Shown piece by piece: positions 25,750 to 34,164 of a stretch of DNA of 64,000 bases. The notes beneath the pieces are model-generated. The model had not been told where the DNA came from. It did no database searches and worked only from the letters and a program-made list of their open reading frames with translations. This stretch comes from Bacillota bacterium (GTDB lineage: Bacteria > Bacillota > Clostridia > Christensenellales > SZUA-584), in NCBI GenBank assembly GCA_023459495.1, contig JAEWTL010000089.1:1-64000 (forward strand), read 5' to 3'. Within the stretch, counting starts at the first letter, position 1, and the number at the start of each line of letters is the position of its first letter. Made by a program: the position numbers and the translations under genes.

Positions 25750-26898
25750 TCACTCCGCCGGGGCGGGCTCAAATCTGCCGGCGACGGACTTCAGCCAGTT
25801 GGAAATTTCGATGTGCTGGGGGCAGGCGCTTTCGCAGGCGCGGCACTCGATGCAGTCCGACGCCTTGCCGGACGTCTTGGCGCAGTTGTCGTAATAGAGC
25901 TGCTGCAGCGAGAATTTGCTTGGCTTGGCACGCATCTCCGCGTTGTACAGCGCGAAGTAGCGCGGGATGGCGATGTTCTGCGGGCAGCCGTCCGTGCAAT
26001 ACCCACAGGCCGTGCAGGGGATCGCGATGGACTCCCGGATGACGCGCACCGCCTGGCTTACCGTCTCCAGCTCGGCCGGGCTTATGGGCGTGAGCGGGTC
26101 CATGAAGCCGGTGTTGTCCTGCAGCTGCGCCATGCTGCTCATGCCACTCAGCACCATCATCACGCCGTCCAAACTGGCCCCAAAACGGATGGCCCAGGAC
26201 GGCACGGACATGTCGGGATGCTGCTGTTTGAACAGGCTCTCCGCCTTCTCCGGTATGCTCGCCAGCATGCCGCCTTTGACCGGCTCCATCACGATGACGG
26301 GCTTGCCGTGCTTTCTCGCCGTCTCGTAGCACTTGCGGGACTGGATGCCTTCGTCGTCCCAGTCGAGGTAGTTGATCTGCAGCTGCACGAAATCCATCTC
26401 CGGGTGCGCGGTCAGTATTTCATCCAGCAGGTCCGCGCCGTCGTGATAGGAGAAGCCGACCTTGCGCGCCTTGCCTTCGCGCTTCTTCTGCTGAACGAAG
26501 TCGAAGCTGCCCAGCCGCTGCGCGACCTCGTAATGCTCCACGTTAAGGTTGTGCAGCAGGTAGTAGTCGAAGTAGTCCACGCCGCACCGCGCAAGCTGTT
26601 CATCAAAGATGCGCTCCTGATCCGCTGCTGTCTTGAGAAACACGACAGGCAGCTTGGTGGCCAGCGTAAAGCTGTCCCTCGGGTGCCGCTGAACGAGCGC
26701 TTCCCGCGCCGCGGTTTCGCTTTTGCCGTTGTGATACATGTAGGCCGTGTCGAAGTAGGTGAAGCCCTTATTCAGAAAGGCATCCACCATCGCGCACGTG
26801 GTGTCCATATCAATGCTGCCTGCATCCTCCGCGTCTTTCAGCGGAAGCCGCATCAGGCCGAAGCCCAGCCGTTTGGTTTCATTTTGAGATAAAGTCAT
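25750..26898 (-). CDS. Aldo/keto reductase with two [4Fe-4S] ferredoxin motifs
   Basis: A 382-residue fusion. Residues 1-285 are an aldo/keto reductase barrel: GFGLMRLPL, the FDTAYMYHNGKSE segment containing the catalytic Tyr, the conserved Lys in LATKLPV, HNLN, and VMEPVKGG. Residues about 295-370 add a ferredoxin-like domain with CTACGYCTDGCPQ and CIECRACESACPQ cysteine sets, each able to bind one [4Fe-4S] cluster. This architecture is common in anaerobic clostridia and presumably links NAD(P)H or aldehyde chemistry to iron-sulfur electron transfer; substrate unknown. It follows the MerR gene by 21 bases and should share its operator-controlled promoter. Confidence 0.9.
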   Translation of the reverse strand: MTLSQNETKRLGFGLMRLPLKDAEDAGSIDMDTTCAMVDAFLNKGFTYFDTAYMYHNGKSETAAREALVQRHPRDSFTLATKLPVVFLKTAADQERIFDEQLARCGVDYFDYYLLHNLNVEHYEVAQRLGSFDFVQQKKREGKARKVGFSYHDGADLLDEILTAHPEMDFVQLQINYLDWDDEGIQSRKCYETARKHGKPVIVMEPVKGGMLASIPEKAESLFKQQHPDMSVPSWAIRFGASLDGVMMVLSGMSSMAQLQDNTGFMDPLTPISPAELETVSQAVRVIRESIAIPCTACGYCTDGCPQNIAIPRYFALYNAEMRAKPSKFSLQQLYYDNCAKTSGKASDCIECRACESACPQHIEISNWLKSVAGRFEPAPAE

Positions 26899-26919
26899 TT
26901 CGTTGATCGATAGTTCCTT

Positions 26920-27318
26920 TCAATTTTGATGATCCTCGTGCTTCGGTTTGAAGCTGCAGCCCAGTTTCCCGGCGGTCTGCTCGTACAGCCCGATCTTGTA
27001 GTCCAGCCGGTCGAGCGTCGTGCGCATCTCCTCCATGCGGGCAATCAGCTGTCTGCGCTGCTCCATTAAAAGATCCCTGCGGGCTTCCACGGTCTCGTCG
27101 CCCTGACGCGCCAGCGTGACGTATTCGATGAGCGCCTCGATGGGAAGGCCTGCGCTGCGCATGCACTTGATGAATTCGACCCAGCCGCAGTCCTCGTCCG
27201 TATAATCGCGGTTGCCTCCCGGGGCGCGGTTGACGCGGGGAATCAGGCCCACGCGCTCGTAGTAGCGCAGCGTATCCGCGGAGAGGCCGTATTTTTCGCT
27301 GACTTCAGCGATGGTCAT
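26920..27318 (-). CDS. MerR-family regulator
   Basis: A 132-residue regulator: winged helix TIAEVSEKYGLSADTLRYYE (as MTIAEVS, then LSADTLRYYERVGLIP, NRDYTDEDCGWVEFIKCMR), then a long dimerisation coil rich in Arg/Glu (ARRDLLMEQRRQLIARMEEM). It resembles MerR regulators found beside aldo/keto reductases that respond to reactive aldehydes or redox stress; one Cys lies in the C-terminal tail (LGCSFK). AGGAGGTG precedes the ATG, and a textbook MerR promoter lies 26 bp upstream, so it is probably autoregulated and activates the reductase. Confidence 0.9.
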   Translation of the reverse strand: MTIAEVSEKYGLSADTLRYYERVGLIPRVNRAPGGNRDYTDEDCGWVEFIKCMRSAGLPIEALIEYVTLARQGDETVEARRDLLMEQRRQLIARMEEMRTTLDRLDYKIGLYEQTAGKLGCSFKPKHEDHQN

Positions 27319-27343
27319 GCCGCATCACCTCCTGTCAGTGAAT

Positions 27344-27374
27344 ATCGTAACACCTGGAGTTGACTCCAAGTCAA
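27344..27374 (-). promoter_or_regulatory. MerR-type promoter with 19-bp spacer and dyad operator
   Basis: On the minus strand TTGACT (27369-27374) and TACGAT (27344-27349) are separated by 19 bp. The spacer contains TGGAGT-CA-ACTCCA, a near-perfect dyad. An over-long spacer with a central dyad is the hallmark of promoters twisted open by MerR proteins. Confidence 0.88.
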
Positions 27375-27576
27375 GTGTTAATTTTGAGGTGAGGGAAAAA
27401 GTGCTGACGGTATACAAGAGGACGCGGTGGCGGAGATGGAGAAGAGCAATGAACTGAATAACTGAAATTTGTCCTTCGTTGTTCAAAACTTAACGTAAAA
27501 ATTACACAATTAAGGTATTGTAAGAGATAATGCCTTATAAATTAGAGAAATTAATAGGAATTTGAGACTTTCTATT

Positions 27577-27602
27577 ATAATTTGTGAAGTTGAGACCGAT
27601 AT
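27577..27602 (+). promoter_or_regulatory. Possible sigma-D (motility-type) promoter
   Basis: ATAA (27577-27580), 14 bp, then ACCGATAT (27595-27602) resembles the TAAA-N15-GCCGATAA consensus used by sigma-D/FliA. It lies about 85 bp before the CheY-like gene. The rest of 27375-27685 is AT-rich and shows no gene. Confidence 0.35.
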
Positions 27603-27685
27603 AATATATGAAGGTTGCTTTTTAGCATGGCCATAATCACCATTTGCTTGCTGAATTTATCTTGAGAAAAGCCAGAGGATGAAAT

Positions 27686-28054
27686 ATGAAAATACTGATA
27701 ATTGATGACTCGGTCTTTGCCCAGCAATATGTTAGAAAAGCGATTGCAAACAAGTATCCTGATGCGGAGTTTCTGTTTGCCGGAACAGGGGAACTGGGAT
27801 ATGAAGCCTATACAGCGCATAAACCGGACTATGTTATCACAGACCTGTTGATGCCTGGCCTTGGCGGACAAGCGTTAATCGAGCGAATTCGGAAGGTTGA
27901 TACGGAATGCAAGATCATTGTTATTTCTTCCGACATACAAAAAGCTGTAAAAGATGAGGTGCGGAGTCTGGGCGTAACCTGTTTCATCAATAAGCCATTG
28001 AACCAGGAAAAGGCGGATATGCTGAATAATATTTTAGGAGGCATAGTATGCTGA
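27686..28054 (+). CDS. CheY-like single-domain response regulator
   Basis: A 122-residue receiver domain without output domain. Acidic pocket IIDDS (residues 5-9), phosphoacceptor D53 in VITDLLMPG, conserved Ser in IVISSD and Lys in FINKPL. Its stop overlaps the start of the CheC-like gene by 7 bases, so the two are translationally coupled; the phosphatase encoded next is the likely partner that removes its phosphate. No cognate kinase is adjacent. The role could be in chemotaxis-like signalling or in controlling the diguanylate cyclase of the same operon. Confidence 0.88.
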   Translation: MKILIIDDSVFAQQYVRKAIANKYPDAEFLFAGTGELGYEAYTAHKPDYVITDLLMPGLGGQALIERIRKVDTECKIIVISSDIQKAVKDEVRSLGVTCFINKPLNQEKADMLNNILGGIVC

Positions 28055-28674
28055 GCTCAATGCAGAAGGATGTGCTGACGGAGATACTGAACGTGCAGCT
28101 CGGCGCGGCAGCCAGTCTGCTGTCGGAAATGGTTGACCAGAAAGTGATCCTGTCTGTCCCGGAGTTGGAGATTAAAAGGGGCGCGCAGCTCAATTCAGAC
28201 AGCATCAAAACGGACCGGCTGATCGAATCGAATCAATTTGTACTTACCTCGGTGACTTTTGGGAAGGAGTTTAACGGAAAGGCATTGGTTGTTTTCCCAC
28301 AGAACAACGCCAGCCTTCTCGTAAAGGCTTGCCTGGGTAAAGATCAGGAGTTTGAGGACAATCAGAATCTATCCTATGAGGATGCTGACGTAATCAAAGA
28401 GATATGCAACATCATCTTGAATTCGCTTGTTGGCGAATTCGGGAACATGCTGGAGATCAAGCTGGAATATACCTCGATCGATTTGGGCTATTCAATCGAC
28501 GCAATTGATAACAAGGATCTGATTCCGCCGTACTCCGAAGTGCTGGTGCTCTATACCTCGTTTTTTCTTACAAAAAGCCAGGTGCGCGGGGTGATACTGG
28601 TCGCGCTGTCAGCCGACTCGTTTGATATGCTGGTAAAGAAAGTGGATCGTATACTGAGGGACCTGAATGCTTGA
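28048..28674 (+). CDS. CheC-like CheY-P phosphatase
   Basis: A 208-residue CheC/CheX/FliY-fold protein. Two copies of the phosphatase signature E-x-x-N are visible: in LTEILNVQLGAAASLLSEM near residues 12-15, and in VIKEICNIILNSLVGEFGNML near 117-121. This symmetric arrangement is typical of active CheC. It presumably hydrolyses the phosphoaspartate of the CheY-like protein encoded immediately before. It overlaps the diguanylate cyclase gene by 8 bases, so the three proteins are made together. Confidence 0.85.
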   Translation: MLSSMQKDVLTEILNVQLGAAASLLSEMVDQKVILSVPELEIKRGAQLNSDSIKTDRLIESNQFVLTSVTFGKEFNGKALVVFPQNNASLLVKACLGKDQEFEDNQNLSYEDADVIKEICNIILNSLVGEFGNMLEIKLEYTSIDLGYSIDAIDNKDLIPPYSEVLVLYTSFFLTKSQVRGVILVALSADSFDMLVKKVDRILRDLNA

Positions 28675-29668
28675 ATGTATTGGGCAGGCGCTGAACAAAG
28701 TCAGCTCGGGCGTTATTATTTATGATACATTTCAGAATATCGTTTTTTGGAATGCCGAGATGGAAAAGCTGAGCGGTATTTCAGAAAAGGATGTGATGAA
28801 CAGAAGGCTGTCGGCAATTTGCGCTAAGTTCAGCGAGAACCGGTATGCGCAATTATTTGATAGTGTAATCAATACAGGGCAAGGCCGTTTCTGCTCCAGC
28901 GTTTTGCATAAGTCATTCTTTATACCTGAAAATGAAAGTGAAAAGCATCAGGTCAGACAAAACATGAGAGTCGAGCCCCTGTGGGTTGATGGGAATGTGA
29001 AATACGCGGTGATAGAAATCAACGATATCACCGAACAGATAAAGAATGAATACAAGCTTAAAGAGGTCATCGGCCAGCTAAATCAAGGATATGAAAAGGT
29101 TAAGGAATCCGAAGAGGCTGTAAAGCAAATGGTGAGGTATGATCAGCTGACCGGCGTTTTGACCAGAAAAGCGTTTCTGGATGAGGTTGATCACACCATA
29201 GAAAGACTGGACCATGAAAACGATAAATTCGCCCTTTTGTTCATTGATCTGGATGGGTTTAAACACGTCAATGACACATACGGCCATATAATAGGCGATG
29301 TACTGCTGCAGCATGTGGCAGGAAGATTTAAGAACATTACAAGGCAGGAAAAAGCAAGACAGTGCGATATTATCGGGCGCATCGGGGGAGACGAGTTTGT
29401 GATCGCCATTTTTGGTTTGAAAAGCATTCAAAATGTCTCCGTTGTCGCGGATAAAATTGTTCAGGCAATCAGAAAGCCGTTTACTATTGATGAAAAAAGC
29501 ATCAGTATATCCGTAAGCATCGGAATCGCCATTTATCCGGATGACAATACATCGGTACAAACCTTGATTGGTCTCGCTGACCAGGCCATGTATAAGATTA
29601 AACACAAGGGCAAGAATGCCTTCAGCTTTTATACAATGTCATCTGCTCCCCAAAGGCCCCGCCGATAG
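28667..29668 (+). CDS. PAS-GGDEF diguanylate cyclase
   Basis: A 333-residue soluble protein. Residues about 5-125 form a PAS sensor (GVIIYDTFQNIVFWNAEME), residues 125-155 a signalling helix, and 155-325 a GGDEF domain with the intact GRIGGDEFV active site and FALLFIDLDGFKHVND metal-binding segment. RQCD lies five residues before GGDEF, the position of the RxxD inhibitory site, so c-di-GMP feedback is expected. It makes c-di-GMP from two GTP, linking the CheY/CheC module to lifestyle control. It ends before a clear terminator at 29747. Confidence 0.92.
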   Translation: MLECIGQALNKVSSGVIIYDTFQNIVFWNAEMEKLSGISEKDVMNRRLSAICAKFSENRYAQLFDSVINTGQGRFCSSVLHKSFFIPENESEKHQVRQNMRVEPLWVDGNVKYAVIEINDITEQIKNEYKLKEVIGQLNQGYEKVKESEEAVKQMVRYDQLTGVLTRKAFLDEVDHTIERLDHENDKFALLFIDLDGFKHVNDTYGHIIGDVLLQHVAGRFKNITRQEKARQCDIIGRIGGDEFVIAIFGLKSIQNVSVVADKIVQAIRKPFTIDEKSISISVSIGIAIYPDDNTSVQTLIGLADQAMYKIKHKGKNAFSFYTMSSAPQRPRR

Positions 29669-29746
29669 GTATGCTGGCATAAACATTATATCTCCGCAAA
29701 TGAAGCCGGAGTCAATGCGATATAAAACGATGAATAGTGCAGTTGT

Positions 29747-29769
29747 GCCGGAACCATACCGGCCTTTTT
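29747..29769 (+). terminator. Intrinsic terminator of the CheY-CheC-GGDEF operon
   Basis: GCCGG (29747-29751), loop AACCATA, CCGGC (29759-29763), then CTTTTT. Confidence 0.78.
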
Positions 29770-29799
29770 CTGTTCCGCGCCAAACGGTAACGCGTTAGT

Positions 29800-30040
29800 G
29801 GGATACAAGAGGGCTTGGTCGGAAGAGCATTAAAATGTGATGCGGTCGTTTGGGATGACAGGCGGGCGACCACAGGTCGCCCCTACGGTTGGGCGAAGTC
29901 GGGTGGAGCATGCAGGGGATGGCCCTGCAGTTGCGGTGTCGGGCGGGGATGGAACGGTTTGCAGGGCAGGGTGGTCACATGCGTAGGAACGGCGCATATG
30001 CCGCTCTGGATTGCTTCGCCAGAGAAAAGAGATTGGCTTT
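29800..30040. repeat. Gap with palindromic repeat units
   Basis: GGGCGACCACAGGTCGCCCC near 29864-29883, a partial GCCGGGCGGGGATGGAAC near 29939 and a TGGATTGCTTCGCC fragment near 30008. No gene; the remainder up to 30140 is plain AT-rich leader for the next gene. Confidence 0.65.
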
Positions 30041-30140
30041 TTCTTGAAATAAATCAATTTGCCTGTTATAGTAACCATGTTAGCTTTTTATACACACCAA
30101 TTATTTAAAAACCATGAAAAGCTACGGAGGACGCTCTCAC

Positions 30141-32474
30141 ATGAAAAAGCTCGTCAGCTTTGTTTTTACCGTACTACTTACACTATGTATCCTTCCCGGC
30201 GTTTCTCTCGCTTCAGCGACAACCATCGATCTGCAAACGATAACGGACGGCACAACCGGCGCAGGCTATACCTTTAGCGGCGGTGTTTTAACCCTGTCCG
30301 GAAACGGGCCGTTTACGATTACGACCAACGGAAATACCATAATAAACCGGTCGATCGTGGTCAGCTCGGGCGTGACGGCGGATATCACGCTGGACAATAC
30401 GAAAATCGATGTTTCTTCTGCCCCGGATGTCTGCGCCTTCGATACGACGGGCGCAACGGTGAATCTGACGCTGACGGGAACAAACACACTGAAAAGCGGC
30501 GACAACGCAGCGGGTCTTGAAGTGCCTTCGGGCGCGGCGCTGACAGTGACCGCGCAGAGCACGGGTACGCTGACGGTGACCGGCGGAACCAGCGGCGCAG
30601 GCATCGGCGGCGGCTATCAGGCGGACTGTGGAACCGTTACAATCCTCGGCGGCGACATCACGGCGGTGGGGATGCATGCCGACTCGGACGAGAACGTCGG
30701 CGGCGGCGCGGGCATTGGCGGCGGCGGTTGCGGTGACTCCACCTCAAGCCCCGGCGGTAACGGCGGCACGGTCGTGATCGACGGCGGCACGGTGCACGCA
30801 ACGGGCGGCGCGTGCGCGGCAGGGATCGGCGGCGGCGCCGCGTGGAGCAGCGGTGGCAATGCCGGAAGCATCACCATCAAAAGCGGAATCGTTATGGCGA
30901 CAGGTATGCTGGGTGGTGCGGGGATCGGCGGCGGCTGGCATGGCGGCGGCGGTGTGATCACCATTTCGGGCGGCGATGTGACGGCCAATGGCAGCGGAGA
31001 CGAGCATCCGATGTTTGGCGAATGCGGCGGGGCGGGCATCGGCGGCGGAACACAAGCTACTGACGCAGGCGATATTGTGATTACCGGCGGTACCATCAGG
31101 GCGAACGGAGGCGACAACGCAGCGGGGATTGGTCAGGGACTCTACTACCCCGGCGTCGGCAGCGGAAGCGTCCGCATTGAAGGCGGCGACATCACTGCAA
31201 CCGGAGGCATGGCGGGCGCGGGTATCGGCAGCGGTCTCAATGGCGGGAACATCAGTGTGACGATCAGCGGCGGCACGGTGAACGCGATGGGCGGTTTGGG
31301 CGGCGCGGGAATCGGCGGCGGTTTACAAGGTACTGACGTTGAAATTACCATCACCGGCGGAGACATTACGGCCACCGGCCGCGGCGGGGAGCATAAAACG
31401 CGAGGCGCAACGTTCGGCGCGGGAATCGGCGCGGGGATGGGTAGTTCAAGCGTTGTGATCAGCGGCGGCAGTATTGAAGCGAACGGCGGTGTATCCGGCG
31501 GCGCAGGGATCGGCGGCAGAGGCGGATCCATTGAGATTACCGGCGGCACGATCACGGCGACCGGTGGTGATTATGTTACTGAATATACTGATCCCAGCGG
31601 TGGTGCGGGCATCGGCAGCTCGGCGTATTATTTCAACGAATACAACGGCGTGGTCACGATATCCGGCGGCACGATATATGCCGCCAAAGGCGCGCATGCG
31701 CAGAACGATATCGGCTATGGCAAAAGCAGCGGTACCGGCATGACGCTGAACATTTCGGGCAGCGCGGCAGTGCTGCTGCAAAACGACAGCTGCATTGCGC
31801 CCGTCACCACGACGCATACGCACGAGGCCTTTCCTCTCGGCACGACGGAGGCATACGGCATCGCCGTACCGTCCGCGTGGGCCTCGGGCTTCGGCGCGTA
31901 TCTGCGCCTGGTCACGCTCTCCTATGACTTGAACAACGGAACCGGCGTTGTGCCTTCGGAGGTTACGCGGAATTATCTGACTGCGGTTATCCCATCGGAC
32001 GGCAGCGGTATTACGCGCGCCTCCTATGAATTATCCGGCTGGAACACGGCGGCGGACGGCAGCGGCACGGCATGCGCCCTGGGCGGTGCGTACCCGATCA
32101 CACGGGATACCACGCTGTACGCGCAGTGGACGGCGCAGCCGGAGCTCACATCGTCGGTCAGCGATGCAAAGATTTACGTGGGAGGGCGCATTATACTGAC
32201 GCCTAACCTTGAAGGCGGCACGTGGGACTGGGACGAGACGTTCTTCTCGGCAACCTTCAACAGCCCCGCGACGTTCACCGCGCAAAAGGCTGGGACGAGC
32301 ACCATCACCTATACGGTGGGCGGTGTGAGCACCACGTATGACGTGACCATTGAAGAGTCGGAGCTGCCTGCAACCGGGCAGGGCTTTTCGTGGGCGTGGG
32401 TGCTCATTGGCGCGGCGCTGGCGGCTGTTGCGGCGGGGATAAGTGTGCGAAGGAAGACGCAGATCAGTGAATAA
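30141..32474 (+). CDS. Glycine-rich beta-helix surface protein with LPATG sorting signal
   Basis: About 777 residues. Signal peptide MKKLVSFVFTVLLTLCILPG with cleavage near SLASA. Residues about 25-570 are built of some 20 repeats of the type TISGGxVxAxGG...GAGIGGG, spaced roughly 25-35 residues, predicted to stack as a right-handed beta-helix. One InlB-type repeat (YELSGWNTAADG, TLYAQW) and the shared Ig-like unit follow, then LPATGQ at 742, a hydrophobic helix and a short basic tail. GGAGG lies 11 bases before ATG 30141; the frame could also start at 30114, which would spoil the signal peptide. Likely a wall-attached adhesin or glycan-binding protein. Its stop lies in a repeated terminator cassette. 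Confidence 0.85.
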   Translation: MKKLVSFVFTVLLTLCILPGVSLASATTIDLQTITDGTTGAGYTFSGGVLTLSGNGPFTITTNGNTIINRSIVVSSGVTADITLDNTKIDVSSAPDVCAFDTTGATVNLTLTGTNTLKSGDNAAGLEVPSGAALTVTAQSTGTLTVTGGTSGAGIGGGYQADCGTVTILGGDITAVGMHADSDENVGGGAGIGGGGCGDSTSSPGGNGGTVVIDGGTVHATGGACAAGIGGGAAWSSGGNAGSITIKSGIVMATGMLGGAGIGGGWHGGGGVITISGGDVTANGSGDEHPMFGECGGAGIGGGTQATDAGDIVITGGTIRANGGDNAAGIGQGLYYPGVGSGSVRIEGGDITATGGMAGAGIGSGLNGGNISVTISGGTVNAMGGLGGAGIGGGLQGTDVEITITGGDITATGRGGEHKTRGATFGAGIGAGMGSSSVVISGGSIEANGGVSGGAGIGGRGGSIEITGGTITATGGDYVTEYTDPSGGAGIGSSAYYFNEYNGVVTISGGTIYAAKGAHAQNDIGYGKSSGTGMTLNISGSAAVLLQNDSCIAPVTTTHTHEAFPLGTTEAYGIAVPSAWASGFGAYLRLVTLSYDLNNGTGVVPSEVTRNYLTAVIPSDGSGITRASYELSGWNTAADGSGTACALGGAYPITRDTTLYAQWTAQPELTSSVSDAKIYVGGRIILTPNLEGGTWDWDETFFSATFNSPATFTAQKAGTSTITYTVGGVSTTYDVTIEESELPATGQGFSWAWVLIGAALAAVAAGISVRRKTQISE

Positions 32475-32538
32475 TGAATAGAGAATATTGAACAGTGACC
32501 AGTGATAAGACGGCGGAGCGAGGCTTTGCCGTCTTTTT
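32465..32538 (+). terminator. Repeated stop-codon/terminator cassette
   Basis: CAGTGAATAATGAATAGAGA and further related heptads, then GACGGCGGAGCGAGGCTTTG pairing with CCGTC and five T. The gene's stop codon is its third codon. Confidence 0.72.
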
Positions 32539-32559
32539 GTGCGGGCTTGGTGGTTGTTT

Positions 32560-32690
32560 GGGATGACAGGGTGGGCGACCACGCAGAGCCGCACCTACGG
32601 GAAGGTGGTAAAGTCAAAAATTCAGATAACGGCCTTGACCGTTCCACGGTTGGCTGCGGGCGACCACAGGTCGCCCCTACAGGAGGATGG
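32560..32690. repeat. Palindromic repeat units
   Basis: GGGCGACCACGCAGAGCCGC near 32573 and GGGCGACCACAGGTCGCCCC near 32659, around a degenerate CGGCCTTGACCGTTCC unit near 32630. Confidence 0.7.
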
Positions 32691-32693
32691 TTG

Positions 32694-33185
32694 TTACCGG
32701 GCGATCGGCGTTTCCGCGAGGCTGCGCAGGGTGCCGCCGGAGAGGCGGTAGGTGGTCCAGTCGGACATTGGCTGCGCGTGGAGCGACAGGTAGAAATCGA
32801 TGCTGGGCTGGTTCCAGTCGAGGCAGGCCCATTCCAGACGGCCGCAGCCGCGTTCCATGGTGATTTGCGAGAGCCGGATGAGCAGGGCTTTGCCGATGCC
32901 GCGGCCCCGGTATTCGGGCAGCACGAACAGGTCTTCCAGATAGATGCCTGCTTTGCCGAGGAACGTTGAGAAGTTGTGGAAGAACAGCGCAAACCCGGCT
33001 TCCCGGCCGTCCGCGACCGCAAAGATCACCTCGGCTTTTTTCTTCTCGAAGATCCATTTACGGAGGGTGGTTTCGTCCGCAGTCACATCGTCCAGCATGT
33101 GTTCGTATTCCGCCAGCTGGCGGATAAAGGACAGGATCAGGCCCGTATCGCCCGGAACCGCTTCCCGAAATGTAATCTCACTCAT
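32694..33185 (-). CDS. GNAT acetyltransferase, spermidine/spermine N1-acetyltransferase-like
   Basis: A 163-residue GNAT enzyme. The arrangement ITFREAVPGD, LAEYEHM, GFALFFHNFSTFLGKAGIYL, EDLFVLPEYRGRGIGKALL (acetyl-CoA pyrophosphate loop RGRGIG) and WNQPSIDFYLSL closely follows the SSAT/diamine acetyltransferase subgroup. It would transfer acetyl from acetyl-CoA to a polyamine or thialysine-like amine. The frame starts at ATG 33191, but AGGGGG is only correctly spaced (seven bases) for the ATG at 33185. It is alone on the minus strand between a surface-protein gene and phage-type genes. Confidence 0.88.
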   Translation of the reverse strand: MSEITFREAVPGDTGLILSFIRQLAEYEHMLDDVTADETTLRKWIFEKKKAEVIFAVADGREAGFALFFHNFSTFLGKAGIYLEDLFVLPEYRGRGIGKALLIRLSQITMERGCGRLEWACLDWNQPSIDFYLSLHAQPMSDWTTYRLSGGTLRSLAETPIAR

Positions 33186-33229
33186 CACCATACCCCCTGT
33201 TGCCGCCTGCTGGCGGCTTTTTTGATGTC

Positions 33230-33385
33230 ATTGCTATTACGAGGGCGCTGCCCTCGCGCTCCTGCCAAAGGGACCAGTCCCTTTGGAATCCCTTTATCCG
33301 CGAAACGCCTTGCGTTTCGCACGATGGGATTCTAAAGGGGCAATGTCCCTTTAGCGGAGGTTTAGAGGCGGAGCCTCCAAGGAAC
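33230..33385. repeat. Composite multi-hairpin element
   Basis: A dense series of palindromes: GAGGGCGCTGCCCTC, CCAAAGGGA-ccag-TCCCTTTGG, CGAAACGC-ctt-GCGTTTCG, CTAAAGGG-gcaatgt-CCCTTTAG and GGAGG...CCTCC. No reading frame of interest; the element differs from the GGAACGGTC and GGCGACC families elsewhere. The rest of the 33186-33539 gap shows no gene. Confidence 0.75.
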
Positions 33386-33539
33386 AGCACCTGATGATCT
33401 CCGTGGGTGTTTTTTTATGTATACCATCTGCGGGCGGTTATGGCAAGTCAAAATAGGGCTGCGGCAGCATTTCGGGTGGAGTTGAGCGATTCTGAGCGCT
33501 TCGCGGGGGCAGCATGGGGGGACAAGGAGGACGGCTTGC

Positions 33540-34163
33540 ATGAAAAAGAAATCGTTCCAGCTGTACAACGACTACAGGGAGATATTTGACGGGCTGAGCA
33601 GGGAGGAAGCCGGGGCGCTGATTCAGGCGATCTTCGCGCACGAAAGCGGCGAGGAAACGCAGCTGGACGGCATGCTGAAAATCATCTTCATACCGATCCG
33701 GCAGCAGCTCAACCGCGACCGCGAAAAGTACGAGAGCGTGTGCGAACGCAACGCGGAGAACGGCGCAAAGGGCGGCAGACCGAGAAACCCTGCGCCCGAG
33801 GAAAAAACCGTGCGGTTATCCGCCGAACCCACAAAAGCCGATACGGATACGGAGAAGGATACAGATACGGATAAGGATACGGATACGGAGAGTGTATCCA
33901 CGCCGCCCGCCGGGCGTACGCGCACCACTACCCGGTTTTCGCCGCCCGCGGTGGAGGAGGTGAAGGCGTACTGCGTGCAGATCGGCAGCGGCGTGAACGC
34001 ACAGCGCTTTGTGGATTTCTACGCGAGCAAGGGGTGGCTGGTGGGCCGGTCTCCCATGAAGGACTGGAAAGCCGCGGTGAGAAGCTGGAATGCGGGCGAG
34101 GCCGCGGGCAGGGAGTCCCCGCCGCCCAAAACGATGACCGGAAAATACAGCGAGGTGATTTGA
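33540..34163 (+). CDS. Phage-type replication protein (DUF6291-like)
   Basis: A 207-residue protein. Residues 1-75 (SFQLYNDYREIFDGLSREEAGALIQAIFAHESGEE, in pieces, and IRQQLNRDREKYE) match the DUF6291-type N-terminal domain found in phage replication modules; residues about 78-85 hold ENGAKGGRPRN. A linker of repeated DTDTEKDTDTDKDTDTE follows, then a DnaD-like C-terminal domain (VEEVKAYC, FVDFYASKGW, MKDWKAAVRSW). Probably loads or recruits the helicase loader encoded directly downstream. GGAGG precedes the ATG. No integrase, terminase or structural genes are present, so this is a remnant or domesticated pair. Confidence 0.78.
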   Translation: MKKKSFQLYNDYREIFDGLSREEAGALIQAIFAHESGEETQLDGMLKIIFIPIRQQLNRDREKYESVCERNAENGAKGGRPRNPAPEEKTVRLSAEPTKADTDTEKDTDTDKDTDTESVSTPPAGRTRTTTRFSPPAVEEVKAYCVQIGSGVNAQRFVDFYASKGWLVGRSPMKDWKAAVRSWNAGEAAGRESPPPKTMTGKYSEVI

Positions 34164-34164
34164 C

